Shown in pieces: positions 34,884-47,282 of a stretch of 64,000 nucleotides of DNA. Position 1 is the first letter of the stretch. Every line of letters begins with the position of its first letter. Made by a program: the position numbers and the translations under genes. Source of the stretch: Alligator mississippiensis (taxonomy: Eukaryota > Chordata > Crocodylia > Alligatoridae); contig NC_081835.1 in assembly GCF_030867095.1 (NCBI RefSeq), forward strand, positions 43,321,892 through 43,385,891. The letters run 5' to 3'. The notes under the pieces are model-generated. The model did no database searches. It saw nothing but the letters and a program-made list of their open reading frames with translations, and had not been told where the DNA came from.

Positions 34884-36915
34884 TTCAACTTCTTGCCTCT
34901 TCATTGCTCCGTGATCTCCCAGGACCGGGGTGCTCTTTCTGGGTTGCATATGGCGGTCACAGGAGGAGCTGCTCCTCTATGTTGCTTCCCAGTCAGCTCC
35001 TCAAACCAGTCTGTGGCTTTGCTCCTAACCTCCCAAGCGAAGAATGGACAAAGTGCCCAGCTATATCAAAGACTGAGTTATCTGTGTGCCATTGTGGCAG
35101 GCTGCTCCTCAGGGACAATGAAGTCCTGGGTTGAAGGAATCCAGATGTGGGGCAAACTGAGATCAGACAAACCTCCCTCTCCACCAATGCCCATTCATCA
35201 TCATCAGAACTCTCGCAGCTGACACCTAGTTCTCCACAATAAACCCCTCCCCATCACCCACTCAGGAACATCCTGTGTGAAATTAAATCTGTTGTGGACA
35301 ATGGGAATTAACATAAAAAAACAAAGGAAAAATATCAAATCTGCAAACCTTACCCCCAGCAGAATTCTGGCCCCATAAAGGGATCACCGCTAGAGACACC
35401 ATGACAACCACTAGGTCTTTGGATCTTGCTATTCATATTACATGGAAGGTGTGCAGATGCTCTGGTGAATGGCAGCAGGGTAAAACCTGGAGGAAGGGTG
35501 CTCCAGGATGGTGGTGGTGTGAGGTTGTCCCAGCTGTCTTCCCTCCCTGTTCCCAACAAGAATGAAGGCATTGTTGCTTTGAGATGTCATTAGCCACAGG
35601 GATATTTGTTTGTTCTCCTGCATGTTGTTCTCCTGTTTATGCTCATTCCACATCCCAGCTCTCCATGTTTGCTTTGGAACAGCCCCAGTTTCCTCTGGGT
35701 CCAACAGAGCACTCAAGGCTTTGTCAAAGGAACTGCAGGCCACGGGGAAAGGGTCCCCCCCACTGCGATGGAGTCATTGATGGGCTCCACATTAGCAGCT
35801 GCTCTGGTAGGAGAGCTGAGCTACAGAGGGAGGTTACAACCCCGTGAGCCAGAACAATCTGCCCTGCAGTTTCCTGAAGAATCCTGTAGCCTTTATCAAC
35901 ATGAGGATCTGCCAAACTCTCACTATGATGTAGGGGATCATGAGGTTAAACAGCCCCCAAACAGCCAACATATGCACCCACATGGGCATTGCAGTGATCA
36001 CAGGATGTTACATCGTTGTCTGATAATGGGTCACCTCCCCCAGCACAGTCCAGCTCTCAGTAACCTGGGGACCCTTGTGCTTCAGGGTGACAGCCATGGA
36101 AATCAGGTCCAGTACTCTGACAGCAAGATCGCTCCTGAGGCCTCTGTTGATGTGCATATAATCAGTGCTAGGGAAAGCAGCACAAGGAGCTTATAGCTTT
36201 TATATTGGGAGGATACAGAAGACATGCTGGGTTGAAAGAGATGCAGCAGTGAGAGGTTGGCTCTGAGCTCTCATACTTCCATGGGCATTGACAGTGTACT
36301 GCAAAATTCTCCACAGGGCACTGTGCTAGACACTGGCATTTAGCTGAGTGTGGTGAGGATGTCCCACTCTGACACCATGGAAGTACTGGCAGTTGGAAGC
36401 TGACAAATATTTGGCATTGAAACTTCCCAGTATGGACCTGGCTTCAGGCCATAGAACAAGCTCTTAAGGGAAGTGGTGAGAACCTGGGGTTTTTAAACAG
36501 CAGATGGGACAAATCAGCTGCAAAATAACTGGTTCTGGTGAGCTTGAGTGGAGGTGGAGGAAGGGCAATCAACAAGGGGGAAAGACTACTCCACCTCTTG
36601 TATGATGTACTCAGTGCCAACCCCTTGACTTTAGGACAGTTGGTAGCTCTTGGGGGAGCCTGCAGTTGGTAAACCAGCATAATGATGTGCCTCACTGGAC
36701 ATGGAAAGACAAACACATACCCTGCAGTAACTTAATATCATTTTTGTATAATAATGTACACTACATCAGGATCAGGACTGGCACATGAGAAGCTGCTCTG
36801 GGGTAGCTCACATAGTAGGTGATTGTTACTGTGCCTTGCTAATCGGCAGTGGTAGAGAAGGTAACGACCTGTTTGCCATCTCCAGAAGGCTTTCCCAGGA
36901 TAGATGTATACAGAC
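34884..36915. other. interval between the 80-bp direct repeats
   Basis: About 2.0 kb bounded by near-identical direct repeats. The longest frames (for example a plus-strand frame of 196 codons at 35606-36196) show no domain I recognise, and neighbouring frames on both strands are of similar length. It could be the body of a decayed mobile element. No transposase or polymerase motif was seen. Confidence 0.3.
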
Positions 36916-36995
36916 AGACCTAACTTGGTCCAACTTACACCAGTGCAGTTTTTTACTGGTATAATAGTGATTCATCTATCCAGGCCCACTAAAAA
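36916..36995 (+). repeat. 80-bp direct repeat, copy 2
   Basis: It matches 34804-34883 at 78 of 80 positions; the differences are a g/c and an a/t change. The A run at the right end is longer here (eight A). Confidence 0.92.
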
Positions 36996-37052
36996 AAACC
37001 TGTGTCTGCTTTTACAGTGCTATAGAGAAATGCTTACAAGGAAGATTAGGAG

Positions 37053-38183
37053 CAGGGGTTGGCAACATTTTTAGGCCAAGTGCCAAAAAACCTTGCAACC
37101 TGGACTTCAAAAGTGTTGGTGTTATGGGGCAGCCAGAGGGGGAGCCGTGAGGGCCCCAATCCTTATCCTGGCAGCTCAGCCCTGGTGGTCCCTTCCCCAC
37201 CATGCTCACTGAGGTATGTGTGCCGCTGCCACTGGCACTGAGTCTAGCCAGGACTCCAGACCGCTTCCTGCTGGTAGCAGCCCAACTCTGGGCAGGCCCC
37301 TGCTGGCTGCCATGGAGCCTGGACTGCTCACAGCGGGCAGCTGTGAGCCTGCAAGTGACTGCACCGGGGTTTGGAGCCTTAGCCCAGTTTGTCAGCAATG
37401 GCTGCATGCACACCTCGGGGCGCACAGTGGAGAAGGGGCTAGGGGCAGTGCAACCAACCTCAACTGACCTGGAGTTTCTGCCCAACCCCACTTTGCCCCC
37501 TTCAGTCTGATGCTCCATAGTGTTACTTCACTGACCCAGGCACACCTCCTGGACTGAACATGTGGCAAAGATAAGCCCTGAGGCATGGAGATGGCATAGC
37601 CCTGAGCCCACCCACGCAGGCTGTTGAGGGCAGCAGATCCTTCTGCCAGGCCTGCAGCTGGCAGGAGGCAACACCTGCAGCCACCCCTGCCTCCCATGCA
37701 GGGGATCCCAGGCCGCATCGCTCCTGCCCTGCCCTTTCTCACTTACCCGTGCTGCTGCCCCAGTGTGATGACATATGGCACATCCAGCTCTGGACCACAT
37801 ACCCAAGGTGATGCAGTCGAACATGCCACACTCCTTGTAGATGCCCAGCTCCTCCATGCCATGCTCCTCTCCCGGTCATGTGCCCCAAGGTACATGTGCA
37901 ACTGCCACTGCCATGGAGCCCAGCCAGGTCTCTGGAGCCTGGTACAGCTGTTTGCAGTCTCCTGGCTGCCTGCCACAGCTGGTCCAGGCTCTGGCCAGCT
38001 GCTGCCTGCCACAGAGCCTACGCTGCTTGCAGCAGGGCATGCAGCCCCCAGCCACCTGCTGCAAGCAGCCCGGGCTCCATGGCTGGCAGCAGCTGCCCAG
38101 AGCCCAGGTCAGCTGTAGCCTGCTGAGCAAAATGGCCCTGGGTGCCATGCTCTGCCACAAGTGCCGGGGGTTGCTGACCCCTG
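37053..38183. mobile_element. hAT-like GC-rich foldback element
   Basis: It begins caggggttggcaacattttt and ends gggggttgctgacccctg. When the end is inverted, caggggtcagcaac matches the start with two changes in 14. Length is 1131 bp. Internally it holds two related direct segments (near 37205 and 37890, sharing tgccactggca / tgccactgccatgg and agccagg) and a hairpin with arms about 37993-38036 and 38055-38098. The 8-bp flanks do not match, so insertion age or exact ends are uncertain. No transposase frame is present. Confidence 0.65.
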
Positions 38184-38284
38184 ATCCCACCTATGAATGT
38201 GAGCAAAATACATTGAGGGCCACTGAAGTAGATAAAAGAGCACATCGGGACTCCAAACCCAGTAGTACTTGTCCGGGGTAAGAG

Positions 38285-38440
38285 AAGATGGTGGCAACAC
38301 ACAGACGCTGGGGAGCTTGGACACCAGGGTTCTATCCCTGGTTGTGTTGAAGACCTGCCAAGTGCCAGCAGAGAAGTCATTTACATGCTTGCCTCAGTTC
38401 CCGCTCTGTAAAACAGAGAGGGTGATAGTGGTAACAGCAT
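38285..38440. mobile_element. MIR-like SINE fragment
   Basis: Phrases such as ttggacaccagggttctatc, gcctcagttcccgctctgta and aaaacagagagggtgatagt follow a MIR-like order. It is strongly diverged. Only the general type can be supported. Confidence 0.4.
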
Positions 38441-38919
38441 CCAGGAAGGCCAGTGCCTGTCATGTGACAGGGATTATTTGAGATAATACCATAGGTCATA
38501 TGACCTAGGCCAGAACTAGGGATGCATGTTTTCTATTCTCCCTCCACCAAGATGATGGGGCCTGAGCAACCTACCCAGTGCTACGTCTTTACCTCCAAAA
38601 CAGCCCTTCCAGGGAAAGGGAGGTTCTGACCTTTCCATTATGCCGATGGGAGATGGAAGCAAGAGAGATTCCCACACAAAGCCTGAAACCACATCAAGAT
38701 TTGAACCTGAGCCCTAAAACAGCACCTTAACCGTCCCGTCCTTCTTAGCCTTTGGGTCTCCAAGCTCGTAAAGAGTGTCAGGGCTTATGTTGTCACACCC
38801 TGCGCTGTCCCCCCATCCTGTGCTCCCTCCCTCCCCTCCCAACTCTCCCTCCCTTCCTGGCTTGTGTATTTAATCACCCTCTCCATTTTACACACTGCTT
38901 GCTCTATTCATGTCCTTTC

Positions 38920-39015
38920 ATTGCATCTGATGAAGTGAGTTTGGCTCACAAAAGCTTGTGCTATACATATCTATGTACTCTGGTTAGCTTATAAGATGCA
39001 AATCTACCCTGCCTT
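38920..39015 (+). repeat. reptile interspersed repeat fragment
   Basis: It holds catctgatgaagtgagtttg and gctcacaaaagcttgtgcta, a motif pair that recurs in turtle, crocodile and lizard genomes. The 2551-2885 insert seems to carry the other end of the same type. I do not assign a formal family name. Confidence 0.55.
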
Positions 39016-41089
39016 TTACTAAACCCAAATTCAGCCAAACCCAGTAACACCCTTGTACTCTTTAGGCAACTTCACTGTCATTCATTTTTTAATAAAATAC
39101 ACACATCTTCTATCATCAGCTTTCCATCACAACCTTAAACCTCATAAAGACACCCATGCACCCAATACAATAAACACACCCGCTCCCCATTTTCACAGGG
39201 AAGCAAGTCCTTTTATCTAACCTGTGATTCTCAGTCTGTTCCAGTGTCTCTTGTTTTTGTACTGGCCCTTCCTAACAGATTTTCTGCTGCTTTTACTTTC
39301 GTGGGCTGGCGATGGCACTCTGTGCCTAACTGTTTGTTGGGGACGTGTTATTTTCCTCTGGATCTATTTTTGTCCTGGTTTTACTGTCTTGTAAAAATAC
39401 CTTCTTATTAATAAAGAGGACAAAAAATAAACTAAAACAAACACCAGACACCTGGGTTCCACTGTGATGTTGAAATAAGCCACGTCCTACCACGCTGCAT
39501 ATCTAATCAGTTACCCGGACACAGTGTCAGACCTTCAGAGGAACAGAATCAACATCACGTAAGTCTTATCAGTGATGCTGAAATACAGCCAGGGAGAGGT
39601 TAGAACAGTTGTTAAAGAGTCAGAAAGGTGTGCTTCCCCTCTCATATGCTGTTGGTGTATATCAGGAATGGAGCCAGGAGGTAAATCCAGCTGCTGCCCC
39701 ATAGCATTTTTTGGGAGTTGATCAAATGCAGCAGTCCTGGGGTTGTTAATAGGATGCAGGAAGTAGAACTGAGCAAGCTGGGTCCAATCATTCTGCTGAG
39801 CAAAATATGAAGCAACAGACTCAGCAGGGGGAAGACAAAAAACAACCTTGCTGGCAGCTGATGATTATTCCCATTCAGCTCCAAAAGGGCACGATCAGAA
39901 TGAGTTTGGTTGGTGATCTGGAGTGTATTCCCACTTTTTATGTTCACTGGCTGGGCTGGTGTAGACAAGTCCCTGCCCACTCCAGGCCTTAGTTAACCTT
40001 TCTGAGCCCCTTCACACTAAAAACTAGGATGCCCCCAGGCTGGTACTGCCAGCTAGAGCATTTCTAGGGTAGGAGTTTGGTACAGTTACATTAGCCAGCC
40101 TCCCCAACCCATCCCCTAAGAGAGACTGGGCCGGTGCATCACTGCAAGCAGCCTGCAAAGCCCAGTCCTGATGCTGCCATGGGACTTGCTCTGATCTCCA
40201 CCAACAAAGAAGATTTCTGCAGCCCACATACCACAGCACTGGGCACATGATAATAAGATCATATTCCTCCTATCCACATAGTACCTCCCACTCTATCCTA
40301 TCCAAGGCCAGCCACACACATCAAAGATCACCAACCCATGCCCTGCCTCACGAACACCACCCAGCCATCTTCATTCGTCTGATCCAGCTGCCCACTCATT
40401 ACCATCCTACCCAATACTACCCATGTTTACCTTGCCTACTCACTTTGCCATGCCAGCACTAGCCTCTCCAAGGCCACCTTATCGTTTCCATTCCATTCTG
40501 CTCTCCTTGCTGTGAGAATGATGGTCCTGGAAGCCCATATTGACCCACTGAGTAGTGCATGGTAGCCCAGTGCCCAGGGGCATTAGGTGACCTTTTCAGT
40601 ATATATCCATGTGCCATGAAACCAGACATCTGAAGTGAGCTGCAGCTGTAATGTCTCCAGTCACGTAGTAAAAAGGATTGCCATAATGCCCAGGTCTATG
40701 CTAAGCATGCGGTTTCTGCTCCCAAATCCAGGCTTTCCTCTTCCTCCTTCCTTGGTACAGGGCCTGATAGTAGGTAGGCTGTAGGCTAATGTTAGCTTTG
40801 AAGAGGGATACTTCTGAGGTAGCACACAAGAGCCATTAACATTTACAAAGGCTTCTGGGGCTGATGGTTGGCACTGCTCCAAATGACAGAGTGGGGAAGA
40901 AATAGGTGGGAGACACATAACTTAGCCCAGCAGGATGGAAGTGGCTGCATGGAGAGCAAGGCCCATTTGCCTGAAGGACTGTTTCTGGGGAAGGGTGGGA
41001 GCCCCATGGGCACAGGGAGGTGGCAGGTTTTAAAACATATGCAGCAGGAAGCAGTGCCATGGTAGAAGGCTTGTATGGTATTTGAGCCA

Positions 41090-41290
41090 CTACAGTGGGA
41101 TGCAGGAGATCCAGGTTCATCTCTCAGCTCATCTACAGACTCTCTGAATAGCCGTGGTCATATCCCTTTGGGATTCCATCACATCTGTACAATAGACTTA
41201 ATATTCCTCCCTCTTGCCTCTATGTCCTGTAAACTCCCTGGGGAGGGCACCATGTCTCACTGTGCCCAGCATCCTAGTGCCTACCCTCAG
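41090..41290. mobile_element. MIR-like SINE fragment
   Basis: It contains gcaggagatccaggttcatc and ctccctggggagggcaccat, with intervening phrases in MIR-like order. It is weak and diverged. Confidence 0.35.
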
Positions 41291-42699
41291 GAAGATCCTA
41301 GTTGCAGTGCAAATAAACCACTACCAGGAGGTGTCTTGAGTGGTTCATTCCTGGGTCATTCTGTCCCTGCAGCTGCACCTGCCAGAGCTGCTCACAGCCA
41401 ATAGGTTCCTCTGAAGCTGCCTGGGCCTCCGAATAAACTCAGCCCCTGGCTGCTTTGTTTGGACAGTAGCGTGAGGCACTCCTCCCTGCTGGATGGGGCC
41501 CTTGAGATGGAAAACAAACCAGGGCAAAGGCAGCACCTGCTGACAGCTGCTGCTCTCCGAGCCTCCCAACAGCACGGAGAGGAAGGTTTAATGGAGCAGC
41601 GCCTCATTAGGGCTGGAGCTTAATGAGGACACAGAAGGGGGAGGTCACCCCCCTAGCAGCTCTTTTGACCCCACATGGCAGCACACAAACCTCCCCACTT
41701 CCCAAGCAAGACTGCAGGCTCCAAAGCTCCCCAGGCAGCCTGGCACTCACAGGCAGCTTCAGCCTCCATCACGTGATTTGCAGTACTAGAGTCTTTTCCC
41801 AGCTCCCAGCTCAGCTGCGCAAAGCAGGACACTTCCTCCTTGTCCAATGCCAAAGATAACACCCACCGGCACACATGGGATCAGAGCCCCAGGGACCAAA
41901 AATGCTGCTACAAGGAACTCAGCACATCCCTGCCCCTGGGGCTCAGTATCATCAGCACTGTTGGGCACTCAGGCCTGTTCCCCATTGTTGTCCACGTTTC
42001 TCTGCCCTAAGATATGCAGCCATTTCCTCTTTGTTTTACAGCCATTCCTGGGAAGCTTCTTTTGACCTCTCTCCAGCTCCCTGAGGCTAGAACTCCTAGA
42101 GGTGCATGGTTCTTCCTTGCGCCAGTCAGCGCTGCCCCTCTCCCCATCTCTCCACCCTGGCTGAGGGGCTGGGGGTCCAGGAAGGCGAAGAAGCCTGGCT
42201 GACTCTGCACTGCATGCAAAGTTCACAGTCCCCCCCTACCCTCCACCCCAGGAGGCACTGCTATGCCCTGTGCCTTACTGCTGCCACCCACGGATCCAAG
42301 ACACAGGACCTCTAGTCTCTTTCTGCCCACCCAGCCATCACCTGCCTCCACCCCCAGTCCTGCCTGGTATGGCCATGGCAGGGTGCCAAGCAGTGGGAAG
42401 AGTCCAACTGCTTTCTTTGTGAATGTAGGTACACAGCCCTTGCCCATGCCAGGGGGTCACTAGCAGCCCAACCAGGCCCTGAGATTGTGGAAGGACAGCT
42501 AGGGGTGGAATGGAGTCCCCCCCAACACACATATATCACTCAGCTACACCCTATGCCTCCCTGGCTGCAGGCACAATACAAGATACTCAGCTGCCTTAGG
42601 AGACAGGCAGCATCACCCTGGCATCTAGGAGTGACACAGTCTGTAATGTACTAACCCTCCTAACCCCACTCTGCGTTAGGGTAATCCCATCCCCATTAT

Positions 42700-42825
42700 T
42701 GTAAGGGATCTGGGGTGTGAAGGGGCTGAGTGACTCTTCCAAGGCCATACAGTCAGTCTGCGGCGGGGCCAGGAATGGAACCCGGTGTCACATGACCCCA
42801 CCTAGTGTCCTGACCACTGTGACCT
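42700..42825. mobile_element. MIR-like SINE fragment
   Basis: It contains ccattattgtaaggg, ttccaaggccatacagtcag and ggccaggaatggaaccc in MIR-like order. It is diverged and short. Confidence 0.4.
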
Positions 42826-42867
42826 GGCTTCAAGACGAATGAATGCCAAGCTGCAGGGAGGTACTCA

Positions 42868-43388
42868 CAGAATCACAGAATATTGAGGCTGGAAGGGCCT
42901 TTTCAAGGCCATCGAGTCCAATCCCTTGCTCAAGGCAAGGTTATTCCTATCTCAACCATCCTGAACATGTACTTGTCCAACCTGTTCTTAAAACTTCATG
43001 ACCAACCCTCACGCAAGGCCCAAGAACATCAAAACATCCAGCCTGCCATAGGTAAAGGAGGGAGACGAGGGTACTGTCAATGTCCTGCCACTGCAAAGGA
43101 GAACTAACTTTCACATACACTCAAGAGATCCAAGAAGATCCATGCCCCCCTGCTACAAGGAAGACAAAACCCCACTGCCTAGACCATAGGCAAAAGTTCC
43201 TTCCTGCCCTCAAAGTGATCAGTTTGACGTAGAGTGGGGGAGCAACGTCCTGTAGCCAGGAACCTCGTTTTTCAAATCCTAGCAGGAACACTGGCACACC
43301 CCAATCAAAATCCCCAGGTTTGGCTGCAGCCAGCACCCAGGGCTTCCGGAATTTGGGAGGAAGGTGAAAAACCCTGCTGGAAGGTAGG
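42868..43388 (-). mobile_element. CR1-type LINE 3' end, antisense
   Basis: It opens with tcacagaatcacagaatatt, ggctggaagggccttttcaa and catcgagtccaatcccttgc, the antisense 3' end of a CR1. Further right the match fades into sequence I cannot align by eye. The right limit is set by the start of the next, oppositely oriented CR1. Confidence 0.6.
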
Positions 43389-44510
43389 GCTAGGATTCAT
43401 AGTGACCACAGCATTCTCGCAGGCAAGCTAAGGAAATACGGGCTGGATGAATGGACTGTAAGGTGGATAGGAAAGTGGCTGGAGCATCGGGCTCAGAGGG
43501 TAGTAATCAATGGCTCAATATTTAGTTAGCAGCCAGTATCAAGTGGAGTGCCCCAGGGGTTGGTCCGAGGGCTGGTTTTGTTCAATGTCTTCATCAACAA
43601 CCTGGAAGATGGCACAGAGTGCACCCTCAGCAAGTTTGCAGAAGACATGAAGCTGGTGGGAGTAGTAGATATGCTGGAGGGCTAGGATTCAGAGTGACCC
43701 AGGCAAATCAGAGGACTGGGCCAAAAGAAATCTCATGAGGTTCAACAAGGACAAGTGCAGTCCTGCATTTAGGACAGAACAATCCCATACACCAGTACGT
43801 GCTGGGGACTGATTGCCTAAGCAGCAACTCTTCAGAAAAGGATCTGGGGGTTACAGTGGACAATAAACTGAATATGAGCCAACAGTGTGCCTCGTTACAA
43901 AGAAGGCTAACAACATACTGGGCTGCATTGGTAGGAGTGTTGCCAGCCAGTCAAGGGAAGTGATTATTACCCTTTATTCAGCACTGGTGAGGCCACATCT
44001 GGAGTACTGTGTTCAGTTTTGTGACCTGCACTACAGAAAGGATATGGGCAAATTGGAGAGGGTCCTGTGGGGGGCAACAAAAATGGTGAGGGAGCTGGGG
44101 CACATGACTTCTGAGGAAAGACTGAGGGAACCAGGCTTATTTCGTCTAGAGAAGAGGAGACTGAGGGGTGATTTAACCGCAGCCTTCATCTACCTGAAGG
44201 GGGGGGGGGGGGGGGTTCAAAAGAAGATGGATCTAAACTGTTCTCAGTGGTGGTAGATGACAGAACAAGAAGCAACAGTCTCAGGTTGCAGCAAGGGAAG
44301 GCTGGCTAGATATTAGGAAGAATGTTCTCACTAGGAAGGCAGTAAAACACTGGAGCAAGTTACGCAGAGGGGTTGTAGAATCTCCATCCTTGGAGGTTTT
44401 TAAGACCCAGCTACAGAAAGCTTTGGCTGGGATGATTTAGTTGGGGATGGTCCTGCCTTGAGCAGAGGTTTGGACTAGATGACCTCCTAAGGTCCCTTCC
44501 AACCCTATTT
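43389..44510 (+). mobile_element. CR1 LINE, 5'-truncated
   Basis: A plus-strand CR1 ORF2 3' half. It runs from [10 protein letters not shown] near 43425, through [10 protein letters not shown] near 43540 (the usual SGVPQGSVLGP is changed) and FAEDMKL near 43640 (FADDTKL changed), to the tail cttccaaccctatttttc near 44490. Several stops and frameshifts are present. A run of 17 G (44199-44215) replaces the usual ggtggttcc. Confidence 0.85.
44199..44215. repeat. (G)17 homopolymer
   Basis: Seventeen consecutive G within a CR1 copy. It is a natural site for length polymorphism or assembly error. Confidence 0.85.
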
Positions 44511-45309
44511 TTCAAAGTTTCTACGCCAATGAGGTGAGGTGGTCTTTGAACCAGCCTGGACCAGGACAGGCTTACAGGCCTGTAAATCTGAGGCCTGATT
44601 TATACAAGTGCATCCAGCTCCCAGTCCAATCCAGACTCTACCCCTTTGGAAATTAGGTCTGTGTTCTCCGATCAGTGAAACACTGAGAAAGAGGCTCTGG
44701 GGTCTGCAGAGGCCAGGTGGGCTGGGAAGGACATAGAGAGGCTGTGCTGCTACCCCTTACACTGCACAGCCCCTGCATGAGCTGATGTCCACCCTGCACA
44801 TGTGCTCAGTAAGAGTCTCTCCCCCTCCAACTCTGTCCCTGCTTCCTAATGGCACCCAGCCAAGATGTGCTTTCTTGCCCTTGCCCTGCCTCCTTATCCC
44901 TCTGCCCTGCCACAGCTGGCAGCAGCCTGTGAACCTGGCCAAGCATGCAGCACTCCTGAGCGACTGGCCTTTGCCAGCATGTGGGGAACCCCACAGGGAA
45001 GGGCTGAGGATTGCTCTATAATGATTGCCTGGAGTCTGATCCTGGGGCTAGGGAGTGAAGGGGAGCTGCCAACCTGTCACTCCACAGCATCAAGGGGCTT
45101 CTCAAACCCAGCAGCAAACAAAGCTGCTGCTGTGAAGATCACCAGGGGTGGAAATGCACCCCTGTGCCCACAGGCAAGCAAGTCCAGGCAGCTCTCAACT
45201 CTCAGACATTCTTATCAAGCACCTGGGCACACCCTGTGGAGCGCGGGGATGGGCTCTCATCTGAATGGCTAGAGGGGACAGATCTCCTTGCACCCTGAAG
45301 GAACTATGC

Positions 45310-45740
45310 TTGTGGCAATGTGTGTGTGCATGTGTGTGTGTGTTTATTGAGTTTCTGCATGTGTGTGGGAATGAGCACATGTCTACAGTTGTACCAGGTT
45401 GGCAGGTATCCAGGTTGTACCAGGTTGGGTTTGTGAGCATGGATGGAGCATGAGTTTATGTTTGTGGATGGGTCTGTGCATTTTTGTGTCTTTGTACATA
45501 GCTGGATTTGTGCATATGTTCATGAGTATGTGTGTGGATGAGCTTGTATGTATAATTGTGCATGACGAGTTGTGTTTGTGCACATCTGGGCTTGTGCATG
45601 TGTGTGTCCAAGCCTGGGTTTGTGCACATGGTTGAGTCCATGTGTGTATTTGCACTTTAGTGGATTTGGGTGCGTATACATGTGCACGTACAAGTTCTCG
45701 TTTATCCCTAATGAGAAATATGCATGCATTTGTGGGTGTA
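45310..45740 (+). repeat. TG-rich minisatellite
   Basis: Degenerate tandem phrases of the kind gtttgtgcacatg, gtgcatgtgtgtg and gatgggtctgtgca recur over about 430 bp. A clean short tandem (gttgtaccaggttgg twice) lies at about 45387-45427. The stretch creates long open frames on both strands that are not genes. Confidence 0.75.
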
Positions 45741-46261
45741 TGGGTATGCTCCTAGTGTGCCTGGCTGGGGCACTCCACTAAAATATTCTCACAAGTGCCT
45801 GAATGCAGAGTGCTGTGATGGGCAAAAGACAGCCATTCTGGCCCTGGCTGAGAAAGCCTGTGTCCTAGGTGCAAGAACTGCAGGCTCAGCAGTGCGGCCC
45901 ACACAAAGGTAGTGCCAGAAAAGGTGGGGGGGAGGGGTGGGGTTGTAGCCTTTCCAACAATATGCTGATTTAGGGCACAAGGGAATAACAGAAAAATGTT
46001 TATCAGCTAATCTGTACAGGCACCCCCAACTGGGGCTCTGCTCAGGGCATGGGAATAGAATGAGAGATTCTGAGCACAGGCAGAGGCAAGGGAATGGCAT
46101 CAGTGTTGTGGAGGGGGACAGTGCCTCTCGGAAGGAGCAGGAGGGAAAGCATGTGCAACCTCCAAGGTACAGAGTCTGAGCTGGGGGAGAGGATGGTACA
46201 CATTACTGATTTCAGGCAGCCAGTGCTGACTCTGAAAGGTATTGGGGCCACTATTCAAGTC

Positions 46262-47282
46262 TAATGCATAGATGTTCTTATGCATGTGGGCAGTGGGGTC
46301 CCGCAGGGCTCGGTCCTTGGACCGATACTCTTCAATGTCTTCATCAGCGACTTGGATGAGGGAGTGAAGTGTACTCTGTCCAAGTTTGCGGATGACACAA
46401 AACTGTGGGGAGAAGTGGACACGCCGGAGGGCGGGGAACAACTACAAGCAGACCTGGACAGGTTGGACATATGGGCAGAAAACAACAGAATGCAATTCAA
46501 CAAGGAGAAATGCAAAGTGCTGCACCTAGGGAGGAAAAATGTCCAGTATACCTACTGCCTAGGAAATGACCTGCTTGGTGGCACGGAAGCAGAAAGGGAT
46601 CTTGGAGTCCTAGTGGACTCCAAGATGAACATGAGTCGGCAGTGTGACAAAATCATCAGAAAAGCTAATGGCACTTTATCGTGCATCAGCAGATGCATGA
46701 CGAACAGATCCAAGGAGGTGATACTTCCCCTCTATTGGGCGCTGGTCAGACTGCAGTTGGAGTACTGCATGCAATTTTGGGTGCTGCACTTCAAGAGGGA
46801 TGCAGAAAACCTGGAGAGGGTCCAGAGAAGGGCCACTTGTATGGTAAAGGGCTTGTAGGCCAAGACCTGCAAGGAGAGACTAGGGCACCTGGACCTCTTC
46901 AGCCTCCGCAAGAGAAGGTTGAGAGGCGACCTTGTGGCTGCCTATGAGTTCATCACGGGGGCACAGAAGGGAATTGGTGAGGTTTTACTCACCAAGGCGC
47001 CCCTGGGGGTTACAAGAAATAATGGCCATAAGCTAGCAGAGAGCAGATTTAGACTGGACATTAGGAAGAACTTCTTCACAGTTCGAGTGGCCAAGGTCTG
47101 GAATGGGCTCCCAAGGGAGGTGGTGCTCTCCCCTACCCTGGGGGTCTTCAAGAGGAGGTTAGATAGGCATCTAGCTGGGGTCATCTAAACCCAGCACTCT
47201 TTCCTGCCTATGCAGGGGGTCGGACTCGATGATCTATTGAGGTCCCTTCTGACCTTAACATCTATGAATCTATGAATCTATA
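46262..47282 (+). mobile_element. CR1 LINE, 5'-truncated, youngest-looking copy
   Basis: An ORF2 C-terminal half with RT motifs SGVPQGSVLGPILFNVFIS (46283-46339) and FADDTKLW (near 46386). The thumb and C-terminal region run in one frame from 46280 to 47188, interrupted only by one in-frame TAG at 46856-46858. It ends with tandem atctatga octamers (about 47260-47282), the CR1 3' hallmark. It lacks the endonuclease and the 5' part, so it is not mobile. The RT core is much better kept than in the other copies. Confidence 0.92.

Noticed and set aside
35606..36196. 196-codon plus-strand open frame
   Set aside because: No domain, no splice context, an opposing frame of similar character on the other strand, and it lies inside a probable mobile element. 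It is kept only as part of an unidentified interval.
45265..45781. Cysteine-rich and valine-rich frames
   Set aside because: They are products of a TG-rich minisatellite, open on both strands.
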